The translations under genes and the position numbers were made by a program. The notes beneath the pieces were generated by a model that ran no database searches, was not told where the DNA came from, and saw nothing but the letters and a program-made list of their open reading frames with translations. This document shows positions 46,716-58,214 of a DNA stretch of 64,000 nucleotides, piece after piece. The stretch is taken from assembly GCF_000091045.1 (NCBI RefSeq), contig NC_006670.1, positions 1,155,001 through 1,219,000 of the forward strand. Direction: 5' to 3'. Source of the DNA: Cryptococcus deneoformans JEC21. Its lineage: Eukaryota; Basidiomycota; Tremellomycetes; Tremellales; Cryptococcaceae. Each line of letters starts with the position of its first letter. Position 1 is the first letter of the stretch.

Positions 46716-47779
46716 CTATTGCCCGTGCACCGGTCCAGGCTTAATCTTGCCTTTCTTCGCTGCTGCCTCTCCAGGGGCATGGATGTCCGCACCCGATGCT
46801 GATTCGTCCTCGCGGCAGGATGGCGGTATAGGGCTTTCGGTATCGATAGGTGGGTTGAGAACGGTGCCGACTTTAAAGTACTTGTCACTCTTGGCGAAGA
46901 ACGATTTCCAGTGTTCAAGGGACTACGATGCGTCAGAAGCGATTTTGAAAGTATTGTATTTGACTTACGGCTAATTCTTCTTTGGACAAGCCTCGAATGT
47001 CATGAGTAAGATGGGTTTCAAAACACCCTGTGATGAATGCTCTCGAGGCATCACGACCGGCCCTTGTCGAATCAACAGGAGAGCAACTGCCCAATGAAAG
47101 CCAACACTCACATCATATTGTAGCTGCCGCCCTTCCCATAGATCCTCCTATTGGCAGACACATCGTAGACAATGCCATCGATCGCCAAATAGACTGGCCT
47201 ATCAGGAGAGCCATCGAACATGGCTAGTTGAAGAGGGGTGAACTCCTTCATCTCCCGTCGCCATATATTAAGAGGCGTTTCGGCCCAAAAATTCCGTAGG
47301 TGAGGGAGGACGTACGGAGACAGATTAAAGGTGTACGATTGAGTAAGGAATGAAGACAGGAGAGGGAGGAAGAGCAGAATGGGTAGGAAGGTCCAGAGAC
47401 TTGACTTTGACTGTTGGCCCATTTGAGCAGCTCGTCTTTCCCGCTTTGCTTGAACTTTCGCATCATGTTCTTTCTGCCGTCGTTGATTGGCTAGCATTGC
47501 TCGATTCGCAGGCTTATCCGTAACGAGGGTACCATTGCTTCAGGCCATACGTGTCACTGTTAGAAGAGGATGAGAAGGAGGGCGAAAGTGGGGCTTACAT
47601 GTCCTGTGTCTTATCGTATATTGCTTCGTGGGGAGCTTTGCCTGGTTTTGAGCGCTGACGGACTGGGAGCTGTCGTCAGATGGGGTCGGCGGGGGAAGAG
47701 AGTGCGTACTGCCTGGATACCAGTCCTGATCATTGGAGTAGACGTCTTCGGTGCTCGGCATGGTGGGCGTGGTGGACAT
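46716..47779 (-). CDS. MAPR-type cytochrome b5-like heme/steroid-binding membrane protein
   Basis: Related to PGRMC1, Dap1 and neudesin, which bind heme and support P450s in sterol metabolism. Exons: about 47779-47664, 47537-47112, 47062-46969 and 46922-46716, giving 280 residues. One membrane segment (LWTFLPILLFLPLLSSFL) precedes the b5-like domain: REMKEFTPLQLAMFDGSP, PVYLAIDGIVYDVSANRRIY, GKGGSYNMMAGRDASRAF and LEHWKSFFAKSDKYFKVG. The Tyr-rich heme region is kept. The 5' end is the weak point: the obvious GTAAGC donor at 47.6 kb breaks frame, whereas an upstream GTCCGT donor restores it. Alternatively translation begins at the ATG at 47497. Confidence 0.85.
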
Positions 47780-48050
47780 GCTGGCGGTGTGACGTGAAGC
47801 GGTAAATGGTCTTCCGAGACAGCACGACGCACAACATCCAACATCTCGGCGACATCCACCCGCAAGTCGGCTGCAAGCGCTGGGACATGATCTAATCCTT
47901 CTTTGACATCATCAAAACAGCCGTTGGTCCCATCCCCTGCACCCTTCTTCCTATCAGAGCTGCGCACCTCCATCCTCCGGAAAACCACACCCGGCCCTGT
48001 CGTCAGTCTCGCGAGTTCGAGCTCGCAGCATTACTGGCACATCAATCGTC

Positions 48051-50119
48051 ATGCCGGACCTTGGAATAGATAACCTCACCGTCGTGCTTCTCGCCCTTCT
48101 TGCAGCACTCGCGATCTATCATCGCTTCTTTGCTGCTCCATCACCTCTGGTCCATCCGCTTCTGCTCAGCAAGCAGAGTGAGGTTTCCGCTGTCAGGAAA
48201 AGTGGTGAGACAGGTATCTACAGATCATGGGCTACGGGACAAGGCACTCCTGTGCGCTAATTCATACTTTGCCTACATGACGAGGCTAATTGCTGCTCAG
48301 CTGACTGTGAGACCCGCTAACACTGTCAAAACCGTCCAAGATGTTGCCCGACCTCCAAAAGCAGACCCCAAGGAGAAGGCTACCCGACCAGATCAACGAT
48401 GTATCCTCGATGTACAAGTGAGTGCTTTATGATCCTGAGAGTTCATGCTGACACCTATCAGCTCACTGATGAAGCACTTGCGGAAATTGTTCGACTCGTA
48501 CCTCTGGGTATCGAGATTCTTTTCCCTCGCTCATCGCCCATGATCGCGTCTAGTATCGTCACCCTCATTCCTCCTTCCCCAAACAGCGCTCTTCCCTTGT
48601 TGCTCCTCTCTCTTTCAGCCACGCCACATAGACCTCTTGCTATTCTTCCGAATCCAAGGCTTCTAACCGCTGCTCTCACTGGCCATGGCGCCCATCCTAC
48701 GGCAGGCATTGTTGTTGTCTTTGCTGATCTGCTTGCTGAAGTTGTTGAACAAGTCTGGGAGGATGAGGGCGATAAAGTGGGTGTACTTATCATTGGAGAT
48801 GAGAACAAGCTCCAGAGATCTGTTGTAGAGGAGGCTCGAAGGAAGGGGTTGACTATACATTGGTGGGAGGAAATTTGGGAGATGGCTGAGAGTGAAATGG
48901 CCGAGAAGATTCAGTTGCAAAGTAAGTCGTCGCAAAAAGCGGTCAATATTGATTCATCTTAGATGCACACTTTAGCGATGTGCATAGCTACTACTATTCA
49001 GAGTCTGAGGACCCCGAAAAGCCGGTCATTGTCAAAGTCACTCACATGGTAGGGGCATTCGCCATTGTTCCCGGAGTATTGCCAATTGCTAATTGCTGAT
49101 GATGATTATAGAATGTCACTGCCGGTATTGCATCTCTGCTCTCGATTTTCCCCGCAGACAAGCGACCTTCCAGCAAGCTTCACGACGTCGTTGCTAGCGC
49201 TGTCCGCCTTGACACCCCCTTAGGAATGACTATCGCCCTTGCTAGCATTTGGAACGGTAAGCTTTATTATCAGTACGCTGACCAGGATGACTAACAGCAG
49301 TACTAGGCGCCGGATACAGGATGATCGGTAATCAAGAGCCTGTTTTTGACGTAGAGGACATTGAATGTGTCGAACACCTCACTGCTCTTGCGGACCCCAC
49401 TAAAGACTTGCCCAAACCCACCATTTTGTTCATTACACCCAAGTACCATCGCGCTCTCCTCGACAGTCTTCAGTTCTCTTACGAAGCTCATCCTTGGGCT
49501 TCTCTTGCCGCGCTACACAAGGCTCGAGACCTCAGCCACGGACACGTGGATCGTGATGGCATCTGGGACAAGATTCTTTGGTCGGGGATGCGCGAAAATG
49601 TCGTGGGAGGCGTGGCTGGTCGAAAGCTTCGTGCCGTCATCCTTGTCGGGGACGCACCATCCCCAACTGCCTTGGGAGCTTCGCACCTCCTTCTCTCTCT
49701 CCCGCTCACTCGTCTCCATCCATCACTCTATTCCTCAGGTCCCGTTTTCGTGTCTCACTTCTATGACCTTCAATCCCCAGGGGTAAATCATGTTCTCAAG
49801 CAAGTCGACATGTGGGAATCCACCGAGAAGTCTCATTCTGGTCCTCCAGCGAGCAACGTGGAGGTGATGTTGAAAGGTGAGGATGTGGATGAGGCGCACG
49901 ACAGAGGGGACAAATGGATTGAAGGGAGAGTTTTTATCAGAGGGCCGAGTATCCTGGAAAGAGTCGATGGTGGTGGGAGAGTTCAAGATGGGTGAGTAAA
50001 GGATGGCTCTTGTGAGAAGCTTAGTACTGATCATGATTGTTTGTAGGTGGGTCGACACTGGTGAACACGCCAAGGTCCAGACAAATGGTACTTTTATAGT
50101 AAACGGACTGGCAAAGTAG
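48051..50119 (+). CDS. Degenerate acyl-CoA-synthetase-like (ANL) membrane protein
   Basis: Exons 48051-48251, 48301-48417, 48462-48921, 48963-49048, 49112-49256, 49307-49991 and 50047-50119 give 588 residues. One N-terminal membrane segment (TVVLLALLAALAIYHRFF) anchors a protein with the layout of long-chain acyl-CoA synthetases: a substrate-binding N-lobe, VTHMNVTAGIASLL after the position of the P-loop, and a late WVDTGEHAKVQTNG equivalent to the GWFxTGD motif. The ATP-gripping TSGTTGxPKG loop is absent; its place reads YYYSESEDPEKPVIVK. The protein stops soon after the WVDTGE motif, so most of the mobile C-terminal lobe with its catalytic Lys is missing. Probably a non-catalytic relative. 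Starts 271 bp from the divergent MAPR gene. Confidence 0.7.
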
Positions 50120-50281
50120 AATGAATGTAGCATGCAGATTATTCAGCTCACGCTGTTACGCAAATCCCGGTGGAAACACCTGTTCAAACCTTATACGGCC
50201 GACAAATACTTGGATACCATGCATCAAGTACCTTACATCCCCTACATTTAGATAGATTTTTGAACCATAAAACTCTTCCAT

Positions 50282-51492
50282 TCAGTCCGCTTTTCTCTTG
50301 GATAATTCTGTCTCACCTCCGGTGGCGGGCGCCAAATTTGTCGATGACGCCAATCCTGCCGGCCGGCCGACTGACACCTTTCTCATCCCTTCCTCTGCCC
50401 GTGGCCCAGAGTGCGAGTTCCCTCTCGTAGATATTTGCAGCTCGCTCTGCGTCCTCCTAGGCGGTGGAGGGGTTTTCGGTCCTCCCAAGGGTGTCATACT
50501 CCTATGCGGAGTAATGAACCCTGGTGAAGACATGGGTTTCTCCTCCGTGCCCCATGGATAATAATTTGGCGCTTGTAATGCGGGTGAAGGTAAAGGTGAA
50601 GATTTTGAAGGGGAGCGAGGAGCAATGAGACCTTCCGGATTCCGTACTCGTGATCGAGAGCGAATAGAGGGGAGTAAAGAGAGCAATGGCAGCAGAGCAG
50701 ATTTTATCAGAGATGTGGCATGCTTGCGGTCGGCATGAGCATGGAGACGGGGGGAACCGAGGTTGACATGGGAGCTTGAAGGGGATGGAGGTGCCGATGA
50801 GTCTGATTACGAGCGTGAGCACTTTCTGCCATTACAGCACTGAATGACACTTGAAACGCTCACCAAACGAAGGGAGCGCATTGTCATTCGCGCTAAGACT
50901 CAAGAACAGGTAAAGTGGGACAAACCACACGCAAACGGCAAAAAATGCAGCGACATCCCCGAACGAAGGGTTATTGCCTGCAGCTTTGGCTTGCTGTCCT
51001 CCGTACCTATATTTGGGCACGCGATAGTCCTTTGCCTCTTGAGCTACAGCAGCAAAGTGGAAGAACCAGACAAAATGGTCGCCGACGACCAAGATACAGG
51101 AAAGGATAAAGCGGGGGGACGTGAGAGAGATGAGAGGCCAAGATGATGAAAAGTTTGAAAGATAGACAAAGTGGCAGGTAATAGAGAATAAGATGGGGGT
51201 GATTGGGAGATTGTCCGTAAAGTAAAGAACAATATGCAGGCCAATTATAGCCTGTAAAGGAGTCAGTCCCGCCAATGGTAGCTGTCCAGCCTCCAAATAC
51301 CCACATAAATGGCCCGCATACCGACAGTTTTTGCATATTTAGAGTGTTCTTCTATGAGTTCAGCCAGCCATAACAGCCCACTCGCTGACCATCAGCTAAT
51401 GTTCAAACCATCATGTACTCACCTAAAGAGAGTGTGACGAAGAGAAACGCAGCGATACCGCCGGCGACCGCCAGGAGGTGGAGTAAACCCAT
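50282..51492 (-). CDS. SVP26: SVP26/TEX261 family ER-Golgi membrane protein
   Basis: Svp26/Erv26 is a COPII cargo adaptor that exports mannosyltransferases and alkaline phosphatase from the ER. Exons 51492-51423, 51384-51305, 51251-50864 and 50802-50282 give 352 residues. The start MGLLHLLAVAGGIAAFLF, the loop ASGLLWLAELIEEHSKYAKT and the GDHFVWFFHF motif are family hallmarks, with four to five membrane helices. Exon 4 adds a Pro/Ser-rich, basic tail of about 170 residues that the yeast protein lacks in this form. The start is 277 bp from the divergent DID2 gene. Confidence 0.88.
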
Positions 51493-51768
51493 TCTCAAGC
51501 ACCGGCAGACGTAGCAATGCCAGTAAACTTGGAGACGGCCTGTATATGCTACTAAAATCCGAGGATTGGAACTCTTAAGATCTTACCTTGCTGAGAGAGA
51601 TGGTGGGCAACAGAGAACCGGATGCGCGATATGTGGAAATACACGAGTTCCAATTTAATATCGGCGTGTCAAACCTCGACTACCGCGTTCGCAGGATCGC
51701 AGACAATCACTTTCGTCATTACTTTCCTCCTTCCATTTTCGTCAACATACATCCGTAGATTGTCCAGC

Positions 51769-52623
51769 ATGAGCAATTTGGAAAGTGAGTATATCGTACT
51801 TAGGTCAATCGGACAGCGCTAACCCATCCATAGAATCCCTCTTCCAGCTCAAAGTGCGTACCCTGCTCCAACCGAGACTGACATAAACTGACCTTGCCCA
51901 GTTCACGGCCAAGTCCCTCCAGAGGCAGGCCAAAAAGGCCACCAAGGACGAAGCGGCCGAGAAAAACAAGCTGAAGCAGGTATGTATAATTCAGATAATG
52001 CTTTCTCCATGCTGACATGGACGAAGGCTCTGGCCAAAGGCAACACCGACGGTGCCCGAATCTACGCCCAAAACGCCATCCGCAAAAAGAATGAGGGGCT
52101 CAACCTTCTGCGCCTCTCTTCTAGGATCGATGCTGTTGCCAGTAGAGTGGAGACGGCGGTAACGATGAGATCGGTCACCAACAGTATGGGGAGTGTGGTC
52201 AAAGGAATGGACAAGGCGATGGAAAGTATGAACCTCGAACGGGTAAGCATTGTCTGATGGAGCTCTAGAGCAGTGACTAAAAAGGTTCTAGATATCACTT
52301 GTCATGGACAAGTTCGAGTCTCAATTTGCCGATATGGACGTTCAGACTTCTTACATGGAGTCAACTATGTCGGACACTACAGCTATGGCGACTCCTCAAG
52401 ATCAAGTAGATAGTCTCATGCTGCAAGTGGCGGATGAAGCGGGTTTGGAGATTCAGCACGGATTGGGAGAAGCCAAGGTGCCGGCCAAGGAGCCCACTTT
52501 GGGAGAGGCATCCAAAGAGGAGGACAGCAACCTAGCCGAAAGGCTAAGGGCTTTGAGAGTGAGTGACGAGCCTCGTTGTGTACGTTTGACCACATGGCTG
52601 ATATATGATAGCCTGCTACATGA
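51769..52623 (+). CDS. DID2: ESCRT-III associated protein DID2 / CHMP1
   Basis: Late ESCRT-III protein that recruits Vps4 to multivesicular-body filaments. Exons 51769-51784, 51834-51853, 51902-51979, 52027-52242, 52292-52558 and 52612-52623 give 202 residues, the usual size. The N-terminus [20 protein letters not shown] and the helix [19 protein letters not shown] are characteristic, followed by [21 protein letters not shown] and the acidic second half. The end [13 protein letters not shown] contains the MIM1 helix bound by the Vps4 MIT domain. Exons 1, 2 and 6 are tiny (16, 20 and 12 nt). It converges on COA3, stops 73 bp apart. Confidence 0.94.
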
Positions 52624-52696
52624 GGGGTGTGTACGTATCATACATGTTATGTGTTGTAAAATGTTTATATGCACTTTATGCACTTCCCATGATGTC

Positions 52697-53362
52697 CTAG
52701 ACCAGCTTCTTGGAACTGACAGCGTCACCCACTCTTCCTATCCGGTCCACGTCAGGCGCTCCCCAGACAAGCACATTTCCTTTACCGTCGACCCATCCCC
52801 TCTTTTTAATCCATTCGACATCTCCGAGCCTCTTGATAGGTACCCAGCTACTGGAAGTCTTTGGAGCCGCGGCGGCCGTTTCCGCGAGAGGCGCCTCGGG
52901 AATAGCTTTAGACGGCGAAGCAGGGGTGGAAGTAGCAAGGGGCAAATTGCGGTTGGTAGGAAGTACAGACGCGACCGACTGGAAGGCCTTTTGTTCTCTA
53001 GCCTCGTCTTCAATAGATCGGATCTTTTTTCGCTCCTCAATAGGAGGCAGCAAATCCTCGACATCAGACTTAAATGTCCTTGAGTCAGCTCCACATTGTG
53101 ATAAGATTGAGATACACCAACAAAATCATCCTGCTGCACTGCAGAGATAGAGTAGGCATAGACACCCAAGGCAAATGCAACAATAGTTCCTCCGATAAGG
53201 ACATTGGTCAAGATAAACGGCTTCCTGGCACGCGCGAGGGAGGGAGACATGCCCTATGAGAAATTTAGCCTTTTGCTACCGGATCATGCGTCAATCGGGA
53301 CGTACATAGCCCTTGGGATGGTAGGTTCGGTCGACTTCCTTGGCGGTAGGGTGGTGGGACAT
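52697..53362 (-). CDS. COA3: Cytochrome c oxidase assembly factor 3
   Basis: Coa3 is an inner-membrane protein that stabilises newly made Cox1 and controls its translation. Exons 53362-53306, 53253-53122 and 53071-52697 give 187 residues. Start MSHHPTAKEVDRTYHPKGYG, then ARKPFILTNVLIGGTIVAF, a single membrane helix and YAYSISAVQQDDFSDVEDL, all matching the COA3 core. A Pro/Ala-rich linker and a C-terminal Trp-containing segment (VEWIKKRGWVDGKGNVLVWG) follow, longer than in yeast Coa3. With RCF2 it is the second cytochrome-oxidase-related gene in the window. Confidence 0.9.
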
Positions 53363-53522
53363 CGTGAAAATGGTCTGCAACGAGTGGTATCGCAAAGTAA
53401 AGAAAGAAGCCCTTTGTCTTAGAAATAACTATTCAGAAGATGAGCGAGAAAGTCGGGTAAAGTAGAGCGGAACAATGTAGGCCTGCTCATAGCGTACCAG
53501 CTGTTCAGACCGAACATCCAAT

Positions 53523-53623
53523 GGCGAGATGTGTGAGTGGTCTAAACAGCTGTCTTAAGGTGTTGTTCAACACTGAAAGCCCGGCAGTCCTCCGGGGCGT
53601 GGGTTCGAATCCCACTCTCGTCA
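53523..53623 (+). tRNA. tRNA-Leu(AAG) with a 21-nt intron, copy 3
   Basis: Plus-strand copy, identical over 101 nt to copy 2 at 44.4 kb and differing from copy 1 only by one base inside the intron. Same cloverleaf, A box, B box and AAG anticodon. Downstream ATATTTTTGTTCTTTTT supplies oligo-T termination for RNA polymerase III. Confidence 0.94.
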
Positions 53624-53709
53624 ATATTTTTGTTCTTTTTCCTTTTTAGCTGGTCTACTTGTTTTCTTGTGTTTAAATTAGAGCAGATTATCTGTTGGAG
53701 GTACTCATT
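53523..53709 (+). repeat. Duplicated tRNA-plus-flank unit, member B
   Basis: Partner of 44334-44520 in opposite orientation. The 86 bp after the tRNA match member A with seven substitutions and no gaps; similarity stops abruptly after GTACTCATT. Confidence 0.8.
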
Positions 53710-53954
53710 CTATTGTATTTGGCACTCGCCTTTGAGAGAAGACTGAAGCCAATTTAATGATGGAGGTAAGCATGTCAAGACGCTTTTATGCTGAGTGTAG
53801 ACGCGTCGACGCGTGATAAAAAGAATATGAATTGCTGCGTGTGACCGGCAGGCGGTGCCGTCGCCGACGGCTCTTCCTTCGTTTTCTTTCGACGACAACA
53901 TATTTCAAACATACATCCACTCATCTGCAACAAGACCTTGCTTGGCCTGGAACC

Positions 53955-55375
53955 ATGCCAATTCACACTATTGCCTCGGCATTTGGAGATATCTCCACCT
54001 CACAGTTGATTGCGGGTGCTGCGACTTTCGCTGTCATCTTCTGGATCAAACTGTGGTCTGGAGGCAAGAAATGTAGCTGGGAAAGGGAATGGGCAGGGAA
54101 GATGATTTTGGTGGTTGTACGTTGTCTCTTCATAAAAAAATACAAGAAAAAAAAAATACATAACGCCTTTGGTGGACTCTACTGACCATTTCCATAGGCA
54201 CCTCCAACGCCCACTATTATCACACTTATAGACCAACTGTTACATCTTCCATCACCTCCACAAATCCTTTTCCTCCCGCCCATCCAAAGTCCTCTGCCTC
54301 AAGATCTCCTGACTATACTGCACACTATTCGTCTCTCCGCGTCCCGTAACCCCGTCGCTCAACTGCACTGCGAGAGTCTTCCCAGGACTCCAGACGCGGT
54401 AAGGGACTTTACGAAGAAATGGGCTGCAGCCCCTACTGGTACAACTGGTGCGGATGGAAGAAGGATTGATGCTGTCGTCCTCGGAGAAGGCTGGGAAGTT
54501 CGTCCGATGGAACCAAAGATCGAGGGGAAATGGAGCGTGCACGAACATCAATACCACTTGCTCACAGCTTTATTGCCTTACTTGTTGCGAGCTCCCAAGG
54601 AAAGAAGTATCAGGATAGTCTCTCTTGTATCCCCTGCTTGGACTTCCGCGATCCCATCCATGGCCGGCGTGAAGCCTCGGGACGATATCGTGTATAATAC
54701 TGGACGAAGGAGCATAAGCACCATACTATTGATGAAGCATTTCCAGCTTATATTAGATACGCTCGCTGCCGCAGCGTTGGGTGCCGTCAAGCCTGTACCC
54801 GTGGCTGGCGACGAGGATGAGGTGGTCAAAAAGAGGGACATGAGTGTGAAAAGCAACGTTATGAGCGTTAGTGTCATTATGCCTTGGGCCAGGACCGAGG
54901 TTTTGAAAGCTGCAATGGTGGAAACGCCTTTGAGCAAGATTCTGTACGTACGATGTGCGAATAATAACGAGGGAAGCTGACCAATATCGTAGCTGGATCT
55001 TATTGTACCCCTTCGTTCTCATTCTGACGCCATCATCCCAAAAGACCATCCAATCAGTTCTGTTTGCCCTATCTGCTCCAGTCCGATACGAGGCTCTTGA
55101 CGATACTCTCAAAGTAAAGGACCAAGGTAAAGAGATCATTGACCCTCGTAGGAGTACAGTAGGAGGTGGGGATGTTGTCAGGGATTGTGCTGTTATAGAG
55201 TAAGTATCACTGGCATCCTCCGTGTCTGCACAGAGCTGATTCGCGGTTTAGTGTACCTCCCGTCTTGTGTGATCCGGCCCTAGCAAAAGCTACTTATGAT
55301 GACTTGGAAAAGAGAGTGGAAGCAGGAGTGAAGAGGATGGAGAGCAAAGACAAAACCAAGTCGGAGGGCAAATAG
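53955..55375 (+). CDS. SDR-like/DUF1776-type membrane protein
   Basis: Exons 53955-54116, 54198-54943, 54993-55199 and 55252-55375 give 412 residues. An N-terminal membrane segment (LIAGAATFAVIFWIKLW) precedes a region whose strand pattern and words resemble fungal short-chain-dehydrogenase relatives: HQYHLLTALLPYLL, RIVSLVSPAW, then a Gly-Arg-Arg-Ser-Ile-Ser stretch and SVIMPWARTEVL. I see no intact TGxxxGxG cofactor motif and no clear YxxxK pair, so enzymatic activity is doubtful. A second hydrophobic stretch (WILLYPFVLILTP) and a charged tail end the protein. DUF1776 is my best family guess. Confidence 0.5.
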
Positions 55376-55561
55376 CTAGACATGTACTAAGTAGCTGAAC
55401 TTGGAAACCGGACTGTAGCCACATATCTAGCATTGATGATACCCACGATAGCTTTCACGGTCTGCTGTCGACAGTCGATTCGATTCCAGGAGTAATGGCC
55501 AACGACCACTTAATTTATATTGCTATAGTAATGATCTTACATGCTTCTCATCTATACACAT

Positions 55562-56039
55562 CTAGCCCAGGAAGTTGAAAGCGAAAAGATGAAGGACAAC
55601 AGATGCTGCGCAAAAGTCTGCAAATGCTCTTCAAGTGAAATCTCAGCTATGGCATCCGAAACTATGGAACGCCACACATACCGTTCTTGAGAAACTTCCT
55701 TGAACTCTCCATCACGTCCGGGAGCAACCTGCGCTCTCAGACCCGCCAAAAGAACAAACTGTCCAACAGTTGATCCGAACCTGCACAGCCTGTCAGCTCA
55801 GCTCATTTTGGCAACCACAGAAAGCGAACTCACCCTCCAGCGAAGGCATGGAAGGGATACACAGTGATCAAAACCCTGTAGGCAAACTGAAGAATGCCTG
55901 ACAGAAGGATGAAAAGCAAGAATGCGTCGATGAGCTTGACGCGAGCGGGCGTTGTAGAAGTGTAGTTGTCGATGAGGGTGTCAAAGGATGATTGGAGGTT
56001 TTTGGAGTTAACTGTGGGCTGGGGTGATTTTGAAGCCAT
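55562..56039 (-). CDS. OST2: Oligosaccharyltransferase subunit OST2 (DAD1)
   Basis: Small integral subunit of the ER oligosaccharyltransferase that N-glycosylates nascent proteins. Exons 56039-55834, 55780-55682 and 55628-55562 give 123 residues. Family words: LIDAFLLFILLSGILQFAYRV, FGSTVGQFVLLAGLRAQV, SQERAFADFCAASVVLHL and the invariant end FNFLG. Three membrane helices are visible. The AFADF motif is assembled across the exon 2/3 junction, confirming the splice. It functions alongside glucosidase II (28.8-30.9 kb) in the same glycoprotein pathway. Confidence 0.95.
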
Positions 56040-56502
56040 GGCGTGGGAGAGAGATAGAAGAGAGGGAAGATATTTTTACAGAAAGGATAAAAAGAACTGT
56101 CGAGTGAGAGAATACATGGAGGATCGGGCTGCGATCTGCGACAACAGGAATGATGACCGCCTCCTGGCATCGCGGTGGAAGTCTCCACAGGTGAACAGTT
56201 ACGTAATATATCAAACTTATGTAACAAGAGCTCACCGAGGGCTGATCTGTCGGCTCGGCAGTCAGCGGGGTAGTCACTCGCTGCCCTCGGCGTGAAAATG
56301 ATCTGCTGCGAACGCTTCGCCGTCATCTCGGCGGCCCCCCTCCCGGCACCCATACCATGACCTGTCCACTCGGCATGCATTGTGCTGACTATCCCTATGG
56401 TGTATATATACGTCCCATAGCTCTCCGATTTACATCGCAGCTTCACACGCGACTTGACAACGGACACACCTCCAATAATCCCGACAACAACAAACTTGAA
56501 CA
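56040..56502. other. Divergent promoter region
   Basis: 463 bp between the OST2 start and the next plus-strand start. A TATATATA-like element (GTATATATACG at about 56401) lies 100 bp before the plus-strand gene. Confidence 0.45.
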
Positions 56503-57576
56503 ATGAACCCAACTCAACCCAACAGCTGGCATCGACGCTGGTTCGCTCATCCCGACTTCCATTACTCCATTAGCCATCGCTTTCGTTGGCCTGCCTATCC
56601 TGTCGAAGGCCCTGCAGTAGCTTCCAGTGCTGCGGCTGGTGCTACAAACGCCGCCAGTGCTGGGGCGGCAGGTGCAGCTGAAGGCGCTGCCGCCAACGCT
56701 GCCCTCGGTGCCGGAGGGGGACTTCCTCCTCGAGGACCTTACGGAGGCTACCACCATTACTATGATGGGAGGTACCCTTATGGGCGACGATTTGGTAGGC
56801 GACCATTTTTAAGGCGCTTCTTCTGGGTTTGTCCTTCTCCATTTACGTCGTTATATCCATTGTTAATGTCCTCCATAGTTTGGTTTGGGTATAGGAGCCG
56901 CGACCATTTGGCACAGACATCATGACCAAAAACGGCAAGATCTGGAGAGGTTTATCACCGACCCCAAATGCTGGTCCAGCATGCATCACCGCCGCCCTCT
57001 TCCTGCTACTCCCGTCGACTCCACCGCTGCTGCCGCTACCACAATGGCCCCTCTCGACTCTAACGATATAAATCCTTCATACGAAGCTTCTCCCAGAGAC
57101 GATCATCGTCGACGGGGCTGGAAGGCTTGTCGAGAGCGGAAGATGGAGGAACGCAGGTTGAGCGAAGAAGCTCTCAAATATCGAGCTCAACCTCAGTCTA
57201 ACACTCCTACCTCTGCATCTCGTGACGCAGCCCCTGTGGAGCAGAAGGAGACTGCTGACTTTCAGAGTGCTCGAGAAGCTGTAGAGAAACTCTGGGCAGC
57301 AAAGAGGGCCGAAGCGAATGAGGCACAACAGAGGGCTAATGACAAGGTAAGCTCAAGTTGTTTCTACATCAGTCAACGTCAAGCAGTGGTTGATAGTTGC
57401 CAATAGGCTAGAGAATATGCTAGTGAGAGGATCGAGAAACTCAGTGCTGCTCTTGAACGCCTTCGAGTGGTAAGTCGTTCTTCATCATTCAAATGAGTTT
57501 CGAGTGCTAAAATTACTGGGCCGAATAGTCTCTTCAAGAAGATAACAAGCGAGGTGAAGACAAGAAGTTGGTATAA
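56503..57576 (+). CDS. Unknown Ala/Gly-rich protein with coiled-coil tail, 300 residues
   Basis: Exons 56503-56826, 56879-57346, 57407-57469 and 57529-57576. The N-terminal third has an Ala/Gly-rich low-complexity block (about residues 38-75), a Tyr/His/Gly patch and an Arg-rich cluster. A short hydrophobic segment FWFGLGIGAATIWH spans the first exon junction and may dip into a membrane. The rest is basic and helical, ending in a Glu/Lys/Arg coiled coil. All introns have good borders. No family recognised; membership in a lineage-restricted basidiomycete group is likely but not shown. Confidence 0.7.
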
Positions 57577-58214
57577 TGTATCAATTTTAATGCTTCATCA
57601 CATTAATATTGTAATCCTAAGCCTTGGTGTTATGTATCCATTTTTAAATGCCAATTAGCTTTATTATCTGAGGCATCGCCATCGTCACCTGTACACCTTT
57701 AAACCATTCAAAGTCTGGTAGAACACATGCTAGCCATTGAGGCTTCTTCCCAATAATGTCTTCCTAGCGGATTTGTGAGGATTACCAGCGGCATATCCAT
57801 TATATCTATGTTATTTGAATCTGTCTTTTTGGCCAAGGTAGAACTTGGAACGAAAGTAAGCAACCAGCAAAAGACTTCAAAAGGGATGCAAACGTGTGTA
57901 CTTGAGCATTCATTCGCATCAAGAACGAAAGTCATCTGGGAGGAGTAAACAAAAGCAATAATGGCACTGTGGAGGGCCACCTGTTTTGACGACCTGATAC
58001 CATAATTTTAGCTTGTCTTTCTTGACGTGAGGACATCCATCCTGCAAATGGATGCATATTTGTAATTCTCAATTATTCAACTATTGTAATGTTAACAAAT
58101 TACACAAAATCGATTGTCCTTGATGCTATTCAGCGCGCCTGGCAAAGGCACCTTTACCATATGAACTTGGCAGGAAAGGATCGCTTGGAGTACTGGCCGG
58201 CCATGTAGGTTCCA
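57577..58214. other. Convergent 3' intergenic region
   Basis: AT-rich 638 bp between two converging genes, with no supported coding frame. Confidence 0.5.
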
